DNA of 64,000 nt from assembly GCA_041594355.1 (NCBI GenBank), contig JBFHMM010000001.1:1-64000 (forward strand), given 5' to 3'. Under the pieces are notes generated by a model. It saw nothing but the letters and a program-made list of their open reading frames with translations, was not told where the DNA came from and ran no database searches. The position numbers and the translations under genes are program-made. The DNA is from JAIUZI01 sp041594355 (lineage in GTDB: Bacteria > Pseudomonadota > Alphaproteobacteria > Rhodobacterales > Rhodobacteraceae). Positions 54,825 to 63,404 of the stretch are shown in pieces; the first letter of the stretch is position 1, and each line of letters starts with the position of its first letter.

Positions 54825-56032
54825 GCGCCCGGCGTGCAAGAAACCGCAGCGAGGCGGAACCCGGGACCGCCTTTGCCCGGATCGGCGCTGGCCCGGCCGC
54901 AAATCCGGCCCCCGGTCAGGTGGTGCTGGTGCCCGGCGCACATGTGCCGGTGATCGCGCTGGATCTGCCCGCCGGCGTGCGCGGGGTTCAACGCGAGCGC
55001 ATTGCCACCCGTGCCCTACGCGACCTGACCGGGCTGGACCCGGCCCGGATCGACATACGGCCCCTCCCCGGCCCCCGGCCGCAGGCCTGGAGCCGGGTGC
55101 TGGTGACCGATCCGGCCCGGCTGGCCGATTGGCGCGCCCGCAGTGCGGGCGCCCGCGCGCTGCTGCCCGATTACCTGTCGCTGCCCGCCGCCGAGGGGCT
55201 CTGGACCCTGCAGCACCGGGCACCGGAAACCGACGACGCAGATGGCGAAATCCTCGCCCGGCTGGGCACCGACGATGGCTTTACCATCGAAACCACCGCC
55301 GCCCGGCTGATGCTGGCCGCCGCGCTGCGCGAGGCGCCGCCGCGCGCGGTGCTGTGGATCGGCACACCGCTTCCGGATCTGGCGGCGCTGTTCGAGGCCG
55401 CCGAGCTGCCACAGGTCGACCGGGCCGAGGACGCCACCCGGCACGGGCTGGCCCCGCCATCGGTGCTGGGCCACGGCGAGGAAAGCTGTGATCTGCGGCA
55501 GGATCCCGGACAGGAACGCGACCACCTGCGGCGGCGGCTGCTGCCGTGGCGCTGGTCGGCGCTGGCGGCGACGGCGGCGCTGGCTGTCTGGTGCGCGGCG
55601 CTGGCGCTGGAAACCCGCCAGCTGCGCGAGCGCACCGCCACCGTCACCGCGCAAACGCTGGAGATGACCCGGAAGTATTTTATCCCCGCCGGTCCGATCC
55701 TGGATATCCGCGCCCAGATCGGCGCCGAAATGGCCAGCCGACAGGCCCGGCTGGGTGTGGCCCGCGACCAGCGCTCAGGCCTGGACCTGATGAACCGCGC
55801 CGCAACCCTGATCGACCGGGCCGAGGCCACCGGCGTCGATGATCTGTCCTATACCGCCGACGGCGGGCTGGTGGCGCGGCTGCGGGTGCCCGATTACGCC
55901 GCCCAGGACCGGCTGGCCGAGACCCTGTCAGCGGGCGGGCTGGCGGTCGAGGTGATCGAATCGGGGCTCAGCGAGGATGGGGCCGAGGTTCGCGTCGAGA
56001 TCGCCCTGGCCCTGGCGGAGGACGGCCAATGA
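54821..56032 (+). CDS. gspL: Type II secretion inner-membrane platform protein GspL
   Basis: 403 aa, GTG start overlapping the gspK stop. A cytoplasmic actin-like domain (to about 240) that recruits GspE, one membrane helix (245-263, WSALAATAALAVWCAALAL), and a periplasmic ferredoxin-like domain. Sequence similarity is low, so the call leans on position and topology, both of which fit well. Confidence 0.85.
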   Translation: MSARRARNRSEAEPGTAFARIGAGPAANPAPGQVVLVPGAHVPVIALDLPAGVRGVQRERIATRALRDLTGLDPARIDIRPLPGPRPQAWSRVLVTDPARLADWRARSAGARALLPDYLSLPAAEGLWTLQHRAPETDDADGEILARLGTDDGFTIETTAARLMLAAALREAPPRAVLWIGTPLPDLAALFEAAELPQVDRAEDATRHGLAPPSVLGHGEESCDLRQDPGQERDHLRRRLLPWRWSALAATAALAVWCAALALETRQLRERTATVTAQTLEMTRKYFIPAGPILDIRAQIGAEMASRQARLGVARDQRSGLDLMNRAATLIDRAEATGVDDLSYTADGGLVARLRVPDYAAQDRLAETLSAGGLAVEVIESGLSEDGAEVRVEIALALAEDGQ

Positions 56033-56523
56033 CCGACCGGTTGATCTTTGCCCTGCTGGGCCTGACGGGCCGGGAACGGCTGCTGCTGGCACTGCTGTGC
56101 CTGGTGGCGTTGCCGCTGGCGCTGTGGCTGGGCATGGTCGAGCCGCTGCAAGCCCGCCGTGACGCCGCCCGCAGCGATCTGGCGGCGGCCCGGATCCTGC
56201 AGCATTGGGTCAGTGTCCAAGCGGCGGACAGCGCCCGGATCGGCTCCGGCACCACCCCCGCAGAAACCCCGCCCATCGGCGTTTCCGGCCTTGAACAGAG
56301 CCTGATTTCCGCCGGGCTGCGCGATCACGTCAGCGATCTCAGCCGCCGCTCGGGCGACCGGATCGAGCTGCGTTTCGATGCCGTGCCGTTCTCGGATCTG
56401 GGTATCTGGATCAATCGCACCGCCCGCGGCTGGGGGTACGAGATGACCGCCTTTCGCATCCAGCAGGGACCGGAACCCGGTCTGGCCGAAGCGCGCTTCA
56501 GCCTCGCGCCCCGCCAGCCCTGA
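56029..56523 (+). CDS. gspM: Type II secretion inner-membrane platform protein GspM
   Basis: 164 aa. One membrane helix at about 16-36 (LLLALLCLVALPLALWLGM) and a periplasmic ferredoxin-like domain (SGLEQSLISAGL, LRFDAVPFSDLGIWI). ATGA overlap with gspL. GspL-GspM pairs form the assembly platform. Confidence 0.86.
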   Translation: MTDRLIFALLGLTGRERLLLALLCLVALPLALWLGMVEPLQARRDAARSDLAAARILQHWVSVQAADSARIGSGTTPAETPPIGVSGLEQSLISAGLRDHVSDLSRRSGDRIELRFDAVPFSDLGIWINRTARGWGYEMTAFRIQQGPEPGLAEARFSLAPRQP

Positions 56524-56541
56524 ACGTGGTCCCGGAGGCCC

Positions 56542-57057
56542 CTAGCCCTGCCCGGACAACTGCGCGTCCAGCTGCGACTTACGGGCCTTGATGGTGCCGA
56601 TCTGGTCCAGCTCGGGATGGGTTTTCAAAACCTCGCCCAGAGCTGACTGGGCCGATTTCAGATAGGCCGCGCCACCCGCCCCGCCGCCGGCCATGCCCAG
56701 TTCGTGCTCGGCAGTGCCCTGAACCGCCAGCGCGGCGCTGCGGAAGGTGCCCTTCTGGCTGGTCGCCAGCCCGCGCGCCTGTTCGGCGGCCTGGGCATAC
56801 TGGCCATTGCGCAGCAGCGCATGGGCATAGTCCAACCGGAACCGCGCCTCATAGCCGCCCGCCCCGTCCAGCAGCTGCGCGTAACCGCGCACCGCCTTGT
56901 CGTACTTGCCATCCTCCAGCGCCTCGCGGGCGGACAGGTATTGCCGGCGCATGGCGCTGTTGTCGCCGCTGGTCTCTGTGCAGGCGGTCAGCAGGACGCT
57001 GGCGCCAATGCACAGAACACCGGCCGCGACCGGGATCCGAATTCCATGTGTTTTCAT
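56542..57057 (-). CDS. TPR lipoprotein embedded in the secretion locus
   Basis: 171 aa from the ATG at 57057, after AAAGAGCAGGTC. Lipobox LTAC (VLCIGASVLLTACTET) indicates a lipoprotein. TPR-like helices follow (REALEDGKYDKAVRGYAQLL, RNGQYAQAAEQARGLA). It is the only minus-strand gene between gspM and gspC. It may be a secretin pilotin or assembly factor, by analogy with TPR pilotins; no direct evidence. Confidence 0.83.
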   Translation of the reverse strand: MKTHGIRIPVAAGVLCIGASVLLTACTETSGDNSAMRRQYLSAREALEDGKYDKAVRGYAQLLDGAGGYEARFRLDYAHALLRNGQYAQAAEQARGLATSQKGTFRSAALAVQGTAEHELGMAGGGAGGAAYLKSAQSALGEVLKTHPELDQIGTIKARKSQLDAQLSGQG

Positions 57058-57150
57058 GACCTGCTCTTTTGGTTTTTTCTTTATGTTTATATGAATTGGC
57101 CGATCCGGTCTACGCAGCTGATCGCGGTCGCGCCGCATACGGGGAAAACT

Positions 57151-57615
57151 ATGGCAGTTCGGTTACTCGCATTTCTCTGCGCCCTGGCGGCGCTGGCCGG
57201 GCTGGCGCTGGCGGCGCGCGACCTGAACCGGGTGCTGCGCGCGCCCGCGCCCGACACCGTTGCCGCGCAGCCCGGCGGCGCACAGCCGCAGCCCCCAACC
57301 CCCGCGCCGCCCGTCCCGCCGGCGCAGGCCTGGCCGCCGTTGTTCGGCACGCTGGTGGTGCCTGAACCGCAGCCACCGACGCCGCCGCAACCCCCCGCCC
57401 CACCGGCGCCGCCGCTGTCCAGCCTGGGTTTCACGCTGAAAGGCACGGCCACGCTGAACGGCGAAACCTGGGCGATCCTGGCACACCCCACCGGCGAACG
57501 GATCCTGCGGGTGGGCGACTTGCTGGCCGAGGGGCTGCAGGTCGTGGCGATCGACGACAGCGGGCTCTGGGTTGGTAGAAACGGTGGCCGCGAAGTGCTG
57601 GAATTCTCGCAATAG
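57151..57615 (+). CDS. gspC: Type II secretion GspC-like inner-membrane protein
   Basis: 154 aa, ATG at 57151 with GGGGAAAACT upstream. One N-terminal membrane helix (RLLAFLCALAALAGLALAA), a Pro-rich periplasmic linker (about 40-95), then a homology-region domain (FTLKGTATLNGETWAILAHP, ILRVGDLLAEGLQVVAIDDS) that contacts the secretin. It is short and lacks a C-terminal PDZ domain. Located directly upstream of gspD, as usual. Confidence 0.85.
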   Translation: MAVRLLAFLCALAALAGLALAARDLNRVLRAPAPDTVAAQPGGAQPQPPTPAPPVPPAQAWPPLFGTLVVPEPQPPTPPQPPAPPAPPLSSLGFTLKGTATLNGETWAILAHPTGERILRVGDLLAEGLQVVAIDDSGLWVGRNGGREVLEFSQ

Positions 57616-57799
57616 AGCCATATTCCGCCGCAGCGGCGGCACGCAGGCCACAACCCCGCACCCCGCGCATGCCGGGGCATCATAGCCGTATGCTTTTGCC
57701 CGCAACTGGGCTAAACTGCGCTCATAATCAGAGCGGAACGACCCGTGAACCGGGCGGAACAAGACCAAAAGAAACAAGAAGACAGGCGGATCCACATAG

Positions 57800-59770
57800 A
57801 TGACTTGGCTGGCAAGGCTGCACGCCACCCTGATGACGGGTAGGGCGGCAACGGTTCCGGTGCTGATCCTAATGGCCCTACTGGCCATCGCTCCCGCCGG
57901 GCCGGCGCGGGCCCAGGTCGAACTGGACCTGCGCGATGCCGACCTGCGCAGTTTCGTCACCATCGTCGCCGACGCCACCGGGCGCGGCTTTGTGCTGGAC
58001 CCGCAGGTGCGCGGCACGGTCACCGTGCTGGCCCCCGACGGGCTGCCGTCCGATGCGCTCTACGAAGTCTTCCTGAACGTGCTGGAGCTGAACCGGCTGA
58101 CCGTGGTCGAAGGCCGCGGCGCCGACCGTATCGTGCCGCTGTCCTCGGCCCGCGAACTGTCCGGGGCCAGCGGCACCGTAGAGCTGGATGGCGGCTTCGA
58201 GACCCGGGTGATCGAAGTGCGCAACGCGCCGCTGCAGGAGGTGGTCGAGGTGATCCGCCCGCTGTTGCCTTCCGAGGCCGTGCTGACCGCGATCCCCCGC
58301 GCCCGCCTGCTGGTGCTGTCGGACCGGGGCGAGAATTTCCGCCGTATCGAGGCTCTGATCCGGCGGCTGGACCAGCCCCGCGCGCAGTTAGTCACCATGG
58401 TGCCGCTCTATAACGCGCGCGCCGATGACGTCTATCAGGTGGTGCAGTCGCTCAACATCATCCCCCCGGACGCCTCGGTCACCGTCGATCGCCGGTCGAA
58501 CGCGCTGGTGGTGGCAGGTTCGGCCAGCCTGGCCGACCAGATCCGGGTGCTGGTCGAACGGCTCGATACCCGCGATGTCGGCATCGCATCGGCGGTGGAG
58601 ACGTTGAAATACGCCGACGCCACCGCGCTGGCCGACGTGATCCTGCGCAGCTTTACCGGCCAGCAGCAGGTTTCCGGCAGCGAGGAAACCATCTCTATCG
58701 TGCCCGATCTGGCCACCAATTCGCTGTTGATCACCGCGCCCGCCGACAAGATCCAGAACATCCTCGCGATGACCCGCCACCTGGACCGCCGCCCGAAACA
58801 GGTGCTGGTCGAGGCGGTGGTCTTCGAGATGTCGGTCGAAGGGTTCTCCGATCTCACCGTGCAGTTCGGCGCCGTGGTCAACAACGCCATCATCGGCGGG
58901 GTCGAATTCGACCTGGCCGGCCGCCCCACCCTGACCAGCCTGCTGACGGCGGCGGCCAACGGCGAGCCGATCTCGCCCGGGACTGGCGGCACCATCGGCG
59001 GCGGCACCCAGAACGGCGATGACGCCATCGCGGGCTTTCTGTCGGCCGTGGCCACAACCAATTCCACCCGTCTGCTGGCAACCCCTTCGATCATGACCCT
59101 GAACAACCAGGAAGCCGAGATCGTCGTCGCCCAGAACGTGCCCTTTGTCACCGGATCCTATTCCACCGTCGGCGACACCAACAATCCCGAGAACCCGTTC
59201 CAGACCATCGAGCGCGAAAATGTGGGTCTGACATTGCGCGTCACGCCGCAGGTGACCGGCGACGACACCGTGCGCATGACCCTGGAACAAGAGGTGTCGC
59301 GGCTGACCAACAACACCGCCGCCTCGGGCGGCGAGATCACCCAGCGCCGCGCCCTGACCTCGACCGTTCTGGTGCGTGACGGCAATGTGGTGATGCTGGG
59401 CGGGCTGCTCGAGGATACCTCGGTCTCGCAATCCCAGCGGGTGCCGACGATTTCGGAAATCCCGGTGGTCGGCGCGCTGTTTCGCGGCAAGAACGCCCGC
59501 GAAGACCAGCGCATCCTGCTGGTGATGCTGCGCCCCCGCGTGGTCAGCAACGACGCCGAGGCCAAGCGGCTGGCGGATCAGGCCGCCCGCGACGCCCGCC
59601 GCGCCACCCGCGCGCTGCAGCCCGACAACCGTGATCAATTTCCCAAAACACCCAGCGGGCTGTTCCCCTATGCTGATGGCGATCTGAACCTGCCGTTTGA
59701 TTCGGGCTTTATCGACGATGTCGCACAAAGCAGAACCCTCCCGCCGCTCCCGCCCCGGCTTGACTTCTGA
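57800..59770 (+). CDS. gspD: Type II secretion secretin GspD
   Basis: 656 aa outer-membrane secretin. The signal peptide ends ARA-Q near residue 38. N0 domain (VELDLRDADLRSFVTIVADAT), N1-N3 ring domains to about 330, then the secretin core (VEAVVFEMSVEGFSDLTVQF, LATPSIMTLNNQEAEIVVAQ, VPFVTGSY, LEQEVSRL, VLVRDGNVVMLGGLLEDT, VPTISEIPVVGALFRGK). Overlaps the GspE start, so cascade translation is likely. Confidence 0.96.
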   Translation: MTWLARLHATLMTGRAATVPVLILMALLAIAPAGPARAQVELDLRDADLRSFVTIVADATGRGFVLDPQVRGTVTVLAPDGLPSDALYEVFLNVLELNRLTVVEGRGADRIVPLSSARELSGASGTVELDGGFETRVIEVRNAPLQEVVEVIRPLLPSEAVLTAIPRARLLVLSDRGENFRRIEALIRRLDQPRAQLVTMVPLYNARADDVYQVVQSLNIIPPDASVTVDRRSNALVVAGSASLADQIRVLVERLDTRDVGIASAVETLKYADATALADVILRSFTGQQQVSGSEETISIVPDLATNSLLITAPADKIQNILAMTRHLDRRPKQVLVEAVVFEMSVEGFSDLTVQFGAVVNNAIIGGVEFDLAGRPTLTSLLTAAANGEPISPGTGGTIGGGTQNGDDAIAGFLSAVATTNSTRLLATPSIMTLNNQEAEIVVAQNVPFVTGSYSTVGDTNNPENPFQTIERENVGLTLRVTPQVTGDDTVRMTLEQEVSRLTNNTAASGGEITQRRALTSTVLVRDGNVVMLGGLLEDTSVSQSQRVPTISEIPVVGALFRGKNAREDQRILLVMLRPRVVSNDAEAKRLADQAARDARRATRALQPDNRDQFPKTPSGLFPYADGDLNLPFDSGFIDDVAQSRTLPPLPPRLDF

Positions 59771-61232
59771 ACCGCTCCCCGGCGGCGAGGCCCCCCGCCT
59801 GCCCTTTGCCTTTGCCCGCGACCAGCAGGTGCTGCTCGACGGTCCCCGGCTGATTGCCGGGCCCGCCGCCACGGCCCTGGGCCTGCGCGAGGCGCGCCGC
59901 AGGGCCGGGCAGCCGCTGCAGCTGATCGAAGAACCGCAGGACCTGTTCGACCTGGCCCTGACCCGGCTCTATCAAAGCGATCCGACGGATCAGACCGCCC
60001 CCGAGCTGACCTTCGATCTGGAAGACAGCGCCAGCACGACAGGCCACCGCGACCTGCTGGACGAGGTCGAGGACGCCCCGGTGATCGAGATGGTCAACCA
60101 GCTGCTGCGCCGGGCGGTTCAGGCCGGCGCCTCGGACCTGCATGTGGAACCGCATGAAACCGGGCTGCGGGTCCGGATGCGCCGCGACGGGTTCCTGCAG
60201 ACGGTGATGGACCGTCACGACGTCCCCGTGCGCCGCATCCTGTCACGGCTCAAGGTGATGGCAGGGCTGGATATCGCCGAAACCCGGCTGCCGCAGGACG
60301 GGCGCATTCCGCTGCGCATGGGCGGGCGGCAGATCGACACGCGGGTGTCCACCATGCCAGGCAGCTACGGCGAACGCATCGTGCTGCGGATCCTCGACCG
60401 CTCCACCGGGCTGGTGCCGCTGGACCAGCTGGGCCTGAAGCCGGAACAGATCGACATGCTGGAACGGCTCTCGGCGCTGCCCAACGGCATCATCCTGGCC
60501 ACCGGGCCAACCGGCTCGGGCAAGACCACGACGCTTTATTCGCTGCTGAAACTGTCGGACCTGCACCAGCGCAACATCGTCACCGTCGAGGACCCGATCG
60601 AATATGACCTGCCGCAGGCCTCGCAGACCCAGATCAACGCCGAAATCGGCATGACCTTTGCCGCCGGGCTGCGCGCCACCCTGCGCCAGGACCCCGATGT
60701 GATTCTGGTGGGCGAGGTCCGAGACGCGGAAACCGCCACCACCGCCGCGCAGGCGGCGCTGACCGGGCACCTGGTGTTCTCCTCGCTGCACGCCAATGGG
60801 TCGGTGGGGGCGATCACCCGGTTGCGCGACCTGGGCCTGGACGATTTCCTGATCGCCTCGACCCTGCGGGCGGTGATCGCCCAGCGGCTGCTGCGCCGGC
60901 TCTGCCCCGATTGCAAGACATCGCACCCCCCCACCCCGGCGGAACAGGCGCATTTCGCCCGGCTGGGCGTGCCCGCCCCGGCACAGGTCCACGCCCCCGA
61001 AGGCTGCGACGCCTGCAGCGGCACCGGCTACCGCAGCCGGGTCGGCATCTTTGAAATGATCGAGGTCGACGAGACCCTGCGCAGCGCCGTCGATCGCGGG
61101 GCCTCCGAGGCCGAACTGAAGGGGCTGGCGCTGTCCCAGTCCGACACGCTGATGGGTCAGGGACTGGCCCAGGTAGCCAATGGCGCCACCAGCCTGGCCG
61201 AAACCCTGCGCGTGGTCGGGGACAGCGTGTGA
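59718..61232 (+). CDS. gspE: Type II secretion ATPase GspE
   Basis: 504 aa from the ATG at 59718, which lies inside the gspD end; an in-frame codon seven residues upstream is less likely. Walker A GPTGSGKTT at 263-271, Walker B-type ILVGEVRDAETA, His box (HLVFSSLHAN) and a zinc-binding tetracysteine (CPDCKTSH and GCDACSGTGY). Cytoplasmic hexameric motor. Confidence 0.96.
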   Translation: MSHKAEPSRRSRPGLTSEPLPGGEAPRLPFAFARDQQVLLDGPRLIAGPAATALGLREARRRAGQPLQLIEEPQDLFDLALTRLYQSDPTDQTAPELTFDLEDSASTTGHRDLLDEVEDAPVIEMVNQLLRRAVQAGASDLHVEPHETGLRVRMRRDGFLQTVMDRHDVPVRRILSRLKVMAGLDIAETRLPQDGRIPLRMGGRQIDTRVSTMPGSYGERIVLRILDRSTGLVPLDQLGLKPEQIDMLERLSALPNGIILATGPTGSGKTTTLYSLLKLSDLHQRNIVTVEDPIEYDLPQASQTQINAEIGMTFAAGLRATLRQDPDVILVGEVRDAETATTAAQAALTGHLVFSSLHANGSVGAITRLRDLGLDDFLIASTLRAVIAQRLLRRLCPDCKTSHPPTPAEQAHFARLGVPAPAQVHAPEGCDACSGTGYRSRVGIFEMIEVDETLRSAVDRGASEAELKGLALSQSDTLMGQGLAQVANGATSLAETLRVVGDSV

Positions 61233-62449
61233 AAGCTTTTGCCTATACCGCCTTCACCGCCGAGGGGCGGCGCAAATCCGGCAGCCTGATTGCCGAAAGC
61301 GAGGCCGACGCCACCCGCCAGCTCAAATCCCGGGGCCTGTTTGTCTCCGATCTGCGCGCGCGCAGCAGTCGGCGGACATCGGGACGCGGCAAAGGGTTTT
61401 CCCGCCGCCACCGGCTGAACGCCGATCTGCAGGCGGTGTTCACCCGCCAGATGGCGGTTCTGCTCGGCGCCGGGCTGACCAGCGAATACGCGCTCGAAGC
61501 GGTGCGCTCCGCAGGCAGCAGCCCGGCGATGGAAGGGCTGGCCACCACCGCCAAGGCGGCGCTGCTGGACGGCCAGCCGCTGTCCGAAGCGCTGGAGGGC
61601 AGCGGCGCGGGCTTCGCTCCCTATTACATCGCGTCGATCCGGGCGGCCGAGAATTCCGGTGACGTCGGCGAGGTCTTTGCCCGGCTCGCCGATCATCTCG
61701 AAACCACGGGCATCGACCGCGCACAGGTCTCGACCGCGCTGATGTACCCGATGTTCGTGGCCGGCGTGTCGGTGCTGGTCTGCATCATCCTGATGACCAC
61801 CGTGGCCCCGGAAATCGTGTTGATGTTCGAAGGCTCCGGTCGCCCGATGCCGCCCCTGACGGTGGCCATGCTCACGGTCAGCGACTGGATGTCGGCCAAC
61901 TGGGTGCAGCTGCTCGGCGCTCTGACAGCAGCCTTGGTGACCTATCTGCTGGCCATGCGCGTGCAGACATTCCGCGACCGACGCGACGGGCTGCTGCTGC
62001 GGCTGCCCCTGGTGGGCAGCCTGATGCGGCAATCGGCAGCGGTGCAGTATCTGCGCACGCTTGCGCTGGTGCTGACCAGCCGCCACGCTGTGGTGGGCGC
62101 GGTCGACAGCGCTGCGGGCGTCCTGACCGTGACCCGGTTCCGGCGCGAAGCCGCCGCGGTATCGGACGTGGTGCAGGCCGGCGCACGGCTGTCCGACGCG
62201 GTCGCCGAACTCACGATCATCCCCCCCGTAGTGCGCCAGCTGATGAGCGTCGGCGAACAATCGGCCAACCTGGCCCGCATGACCGAACGCAGCGCCATAC
62301 TGGTGGAAAACAACCTGCGCAATGAACGCAAACGCATCGCCGCATTGTTAGAGCCGGTTCTGATGATGGTCGTGGGCGGTGGTGTTCTGGTGATCGTGCT
62401 GTCGGTGCTGCTGCCGATCTTTGATCTGCAGTTCATCGTGACAGGCTGA
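61229..62449 (+). CDS. gspF: Type II secretion inner-membrane protein GspF
   Basis: 406 aa, GTG start overlapping gspE by four bases. Two GspF domains, each followed by membrane helices (VAGVSVLVCIILMTTVAPEI and the C-terminal VLMMVVGGGVLVIVLSVLLPI). FTRQMAVLLGAGLT is the family motif. Last gene of the operon, followed by the hairpin cluster. Confidence 0.95.
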   Translation: MKAFAYTAFTAEGRRKSGSLIAESEADATRQLKSRGLFVSDLRARSSRRTSGRGKGFSRRHRLNADLQAVFTRQMAVLLGAGLTSEYALEAVRSAGSSPAMEGLATTAKAALLDGQPLSEALEGSGAGFAPYYIASIRAAENSGDVGEVFARLADHLETTGIDRAQVSTALMYPMFVAGVSVLVCIILMTTVAPEIVLMFEGSGRPMPPLTVAMLTVSDWMSANWVQLLGALTAALVTYLLAMRVQTFRDRRDGLLLRLPLVGSLMRQSAAVQYLRTLALVLTSRHAVVGAVDSAAGVLTVTRFRREAAAVSDVVQAGARLSDAVAELTIIPPVVRQLMSVGEQSANLARMTERSAILVENNLRNERKRIAALLEPVLMMVVGGGVLVIVLSVLLPIFDLQFIVTG

Positions 62450-62453
62450 GATA

Positions 62454-62610
62454 AAGGGGGCTCTGCCCCCGCCGCCAGAGGCGGCTCCCCCGGGATATTT
62501 CCAAACAGAAGAAGCCAGAGGTATGCTGCTTCTTCTGTTCCAAAATATCTCAGGGAGTTTGAGGGACAGCGTCCCTCATCAAAAATGGAATGCGCCGAAG
62601 GCGCGCAGTA
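62454..62610. repeat. Intergenic cluster of hairpins (Rhodobacteraceae-type repeat region)
   Basis: Five hairpins lie end to end: GGGGGC/GCCCCC, GCCGCC/GGCGGC, an imperfect 22-base inverted repeat (62494-62515 with 62528-62549, three mismatches), GAGGGAC/GTCCCTC and GCGCC/GGCGC. It separates convergent gspF and a sulfotransferase, and probably acts as a bidirectional terminator; similar arrays recur between genes in this family. Confidence 0.7.
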
Positions 62611-62621
62611 TGGAAACGGTG

Positions 62622-63404
62622 TCAGACCTTCAGGCCCAAAGCCTCGATCAGGTCTGTATCGGCGGTCACAAAGTCCTCCAGCCGTCGCGCGGCGGCGTCA
62701 CTGCCCAGACGGTCGAGCAGCTTTGGCCAACGTGCCTCGTCCGGCTCGATCATGCCCTGATTGACATAGGTCTCGGTGACCGAAATCTCGGCGCCGTAGC
62801 GGTCCGCGATGTCCCGTTCCAGCGCGCCCAGGTCCAGGGTCGAATAGATCCTGTCGAACAGCGGCAGGTTCTTTTGCGCCGCCGCGACCTTTTCCGCACT
62901 GCTCAGCGCCTGCATCTGCTGGTAGCCCCGCATTTTGCGGGTGGCGAAATAGCTGCAGTAGAAATTATCGTAGTGGTCGTGGATGAACCGCTGGAACCCG
63001 GGGTTGCCGCCAAAAAAGTAATCCTCGGCCGAACAGCGCAGCAACCGTTTCTTGCCCGCGTGTTGCGGCAGGTCCAGATCCTCTTCGCTGAGCGCCTGCG
63101 CCTCTTTCATCAGGAAAAAGTAGAACGAGGCGATCCGTTCGCAAGGGTCGCGCAGAACAGAGAACACAAAGCGGCTTTCGGGCAGGGTTTCCAGCTCGGA
63201 CCAGTCCAGATGTCCGGAATAGAGACTGTATCCCGGCGGCATCTGCGGCGCGTCGCCTGGGACCTGGGTATGCACCCGGATCGGGCTGACCTGCGTCTCC
63301 CCCACCACCTGGACCAGGGCATTGTGAATGGTCTGTCCCGCGGTCTTGGGGATATGCAGGAATACGATCGGCGCAGTGGCGTCGGCAGGGGTCGTCAGGT
63401 TCAC
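62622..63404 (-). CDS. Sulfotransferase (Sulfotransfer_2-like)
   Basis: 260 aa. FLHIPKTAGQTIHNAL (residues 15-30) is the PAPS 5'-loop and SVLRDPCERIASFYFFL (82-98) the 3'-phosphate motif. The IPKTAG form is typical of bacterial and eukaryotic carbohydrate sulfotransferases. Overlaps the upstream acetyltransferase by four bases, so the two are co-translated and may modify the same glycan. Confidence 0.88.
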   Translation of the reverse strand: MNLTTPADATAPIVFLHIPKTAGQTIHNALVQVVGETQVSPIRVHTQVPGDAPQMPPGYSLYSGHLDWSELETLPESRFVFSVLRDPCERIASFYFFLMKEAQALSEEDLDLPQHAGKKRLLRCSAEDYFFGGNPGFQRFIHDHYDNFYCSYFATRKMRGYQQMQALSSAEKVAAAQKNLPLFDRIYSTLDLGALERDIADRYGAEISVTETYVNQGMIEPDEARWPKLLDRLGSDAAARRLEDFVTADTDLIEALGLKV

